This document shows positions 14,978 to 15,995 of a stretch of 15,995 nt of DNA, in pieces; position 1 is the stretch's first letter, and each line of letters opens with the position of its first letter. Under the pieces are notes generated by a model that was not told where the DNA came from, did no database searches, and saw only the letters and a program-made list of their open reading frames with translations. The DNA is from Verrucomicrobiia bacterium (GTDB taxonomy: Bacteria > Verrucomicrobiota > Verrucomicrobiia > Opitutales > Opitutaceae), in the NCBI GenBank assembly GCA_030424825.1, contig JAUHWE010000024.1, forward strand, positions 1-15,995, in the 5' to 3' direction. Position numbers and translations under genes: made by a program.

Positions 14978-15042
14978 AAGCGCTGTCTGACGCTTACAAA
15001 CAGATTCGCTGTGGCACGGACGCTACAGCCTCAATCAAGGAT
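14978..15042 (+). promoter_or_regulatory. Structured 5' leader with two CsrA-like GGA sites (second flagellin)
   Basis: Hairpin 1 is AAGCG (14978-14982), loop CTGTCTGA, CGCTT (14991-14995). Hairpin 2 is GCTGTGGC (15008-15015), hexaloop ACGGAC (15016-15021), GCTACAGC (15022-15029), with one G-U pair. Loop and architecture equal those of the first flagellin leader, while the stem sequences differ. The second GGA is in TCAAGGATG (15035-15043), overlapping the ribosome-binding site, again 21 nt from the loop GGA. CTGAC and AAACAG segments between the hairpins are also shared with the other leader. Confidence 0.6.
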
Positions 15043-15050
15043 GATATAAT

Positions 15051-15860
15051 ATGTCAGTTACAATAAACACCAACACTGCGGCCACGGTCGCGAAGAATAA
15101 CCTATCTAGTAGCAATACCTTGCTGCAAAAGAGCCTCAATCGCCTATCAAGCGGCTTGAAGATCACCGCCCCATCTGACGACGCAGGGGGACTCGCTGTA
15201 TCCATGAAGCTCTCAGCCGCTATCAAGCGGACTGAAGCGGTTAACACCAACATCATGAATGCGCAGTCCTTCTTACAGACCCAGGATGGAGCATTCCAAA
15301 TCGCGGGCAAGGTACTTGACCGCATGTCAGAACTGAAGACATTGGCAGCAGACGTTACTAAAAACTCTAACGACATTGCCAATTACGACACTGAATTCGA
15401 CGCCCTGAAAGCTCAGCTTACAGCGATCTCCGGCGAAACATTCAATGGAGTATCAATCTTCACCTCGGGCACCTCAGCGACGACACTGTCTGTGGCCGTA
15501 ACTGAAGATACGGGAACTTCCGTCGATGTAAACCAGGCTGCCTTGGTCAACGCTGTGACCAGCGCCACTGGGGCAACGGACTTGGCAGATGTTTCCCTCG
15601 CTCAGCTCACATCGGCCATCGAAAACGTGGCAACGCTTCGTGCGGAAAATGGGGCTCAGGCAAGCCGCCTCTCGTTCGCTTCGGAAATGCTGACGATCAA
15701 CAAGCAAAACCTCGAGGCGGCAAACAGCCGCATCATCGATGTGGATGTCGCCACCGAATCGACCCAGTTGGCTCGAGCCAACATCCTCGTTCAATCCGGC
15801 TCCGCCATGCTTGGCCAGGCGAATGCGTCGGGCTCGATCGCACTTCGATTGCTCGGATAA
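15051..15860 (+). CDS. fliC: Flagellin (second copy)
   Basis: This is a second filament subunit, exactly the same length (269 aa) as the upstream paralogue and collinear with it without gaps at either end. The first 60 residues differ at about 13 positions (for example SLNRLSSGLKITAPSDDAGG). The Ser/Thr/Val-rich central link (about 138-190) is the most diverged part. The C-terminus has RAENGAQASRLSFASEML, ANSRIIDVDVATES and ALRLLG. Filaments may be composite, or the two genes may be expressed under different conditions. AAGGA lies in the leader 9 nt before the ATG. A second, out-of-frame ATG at 15041 adjoins it and would give a very short peptide. A strong terminator follows. Confidence 0.97.
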   Translation: MSVTINTNTAATVAKNNLSSSNTLLQKSLNRLSSGLKITAPSDDAGGLAVSMKLSAAIKRTEAVNTNIMNAQSFLQTQDGAFQIAGKVLDRMSELKTLAADVTKNSNDIANYDTEFDALKAQLTAISGETFNGVSIFTSGTSATTLSVAVTEDTGTSVDVNQAALVNAVTSATGATDLADVSLAQLTSAIENVATLRAENGAQASRLSFASEMLTINKQNLEAANSRIIDVDVATESTQLARANILVQSGSAMLGQANASGSIALRLLG

Positions 15861-15883
15861 GGACTCATTATCCTATTTGCGCC

Positions 15884-15917
15884 AAGTGGCTCTCCCTCTG
15901 GAGAGCCACTTTTTTTT
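15884..15917 (+). terminator. Rho-independent terminator after the second flagellin gene
   Basis: AAGTGGCTCTCC (15884-15895), loop CTCT, GGAGAGCCACTT (15900-15911) form a perfect 12-bp stem, and the Ts continue to 15917. It lies 23 nt after the stop codon and is a textbook intrinsic terminator. The remaining 78 bp to the right edge show nothing I can identify. Confidence 0.93.
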
Positions 15918-15995
15918 GCAAGAGGACGATCTGAAGCCATTTTTTGTTCATAGGCTAGTCAAAGCTACTTAGGGCTCCATCGAGTCTACTACCTA

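Larger units (their letters stand above)
14497..15050. other. Intergenic region between the flagellin genes
   Basis: These 554 bp hold the terminator hairpin of the first flagellin gene (14513-14538), a palindrome at 14882-14893 and the leader of the second flagellin gene from about 14978. No intact gene of convincing quality is present. On the minus strand, between about 14575 and 14735, one frame reads like protein (aromatic- and charge-rich, with KVDWLDWRDDFLS) but is broken by two in-frame stops and lacks a start, so it may be a decayed gene. I did not find a convincing sigma-28 promoter for the second flagellin. A weak TAAAG/TTCGAT pair near 14690-14720 is too far upstream to be persuasive. 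Confidence 0.5.

Noticed and set aside
15012..15027. Sigma-54 promoter resembling TGGCAC-N5-TTGCA before the second flagellin, with a weaker relative at 13650-13665
   Set aside because: The -12 part reads CTACA, and in the other leader the essential GG is GA. A start here would leave only about a dozen bases before the ATG. The shared CACGGACG is explained better as a hairpin loop plus part of its stem, and a sigma-28-like promoter lies upstream of the first gene.
1..15995. Mobile elements, CRISPR arrays, tRNA or rRNA genes
   Set aside because: No transposase or integrase motifs, regularly spaced direct repeats, or structured RNA gene sequences were seen on either strand.

Overview
The window is a flagellar filament and flagellin-glycosylation locus from a Gram-negative, flagellated bacterium of moderate GC. 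Short flagellins ending in ALRLLG, the fliD/fliS/maf/pse set and weak Shine-Dalgarno usage fit the PVC group, perhaps Verrucomicrobiota of the Opitutae type. That placement is a low-confidence impression, not a search result. I see no transposase, integrase, CRISPR, rRNA or tRNA.

Layout. (1) 1-1343, minus: a sigma-54-dependent NtrC-family response regulator cut by the left edge. (2) 1344-1645: a divergent intergenic region with inverted repeats. (3) 1646-3698, plus: pseB and pseI. (4) 13429 down to 3749, minus: a long co-directional series mobA, MOSC protein, unknown 203-aa protein, maf, fliD, a lipoprotein, a FlgM-like protein, fliS, a FliT/FlgN-like chaperone, pseC and pseG, which meets pseI tail to tail. 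(5) 13687-15860, plus: two paralogous 269-aa flagellin genes, separated by about 550 bp and each followed by a hairpin terminator.

How it works together. PseB, PseC, PseG and PseI are four of the six enzymes that turn UDP-GlcNAc into CMP-pseudaminic acid. PseH (N-acetyltransferase) and PseF (CMP-Pse synthetase) are not here. Maf would transfer the activated sugar to flagellin before export. FliS and the FliT-like protein are probable export chaperones, FliD caps the filament, and the FlgM-like protein may restrain sigma-28. The NtrC-type regulator may control a flagellar gene class. MobA and the MOSC protein belong to molybdenum-cofactor metabolism and look like lodgers at the head of the minus-strand cluster.

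The most interesting signal is in the two flagellin leaders. Each has a hairpin presenting the same hexaloop ACGGAC, on stems of different sequence. A second GGA overlaps the Shine-Dalgarno site exactly 21 nt downstream. This is the arrangement of a two-site CsrA target. Sigma-28-like promoters (TAAAGTTA plus a CGA-containing -10) precede the first flagellin gene and fliD.
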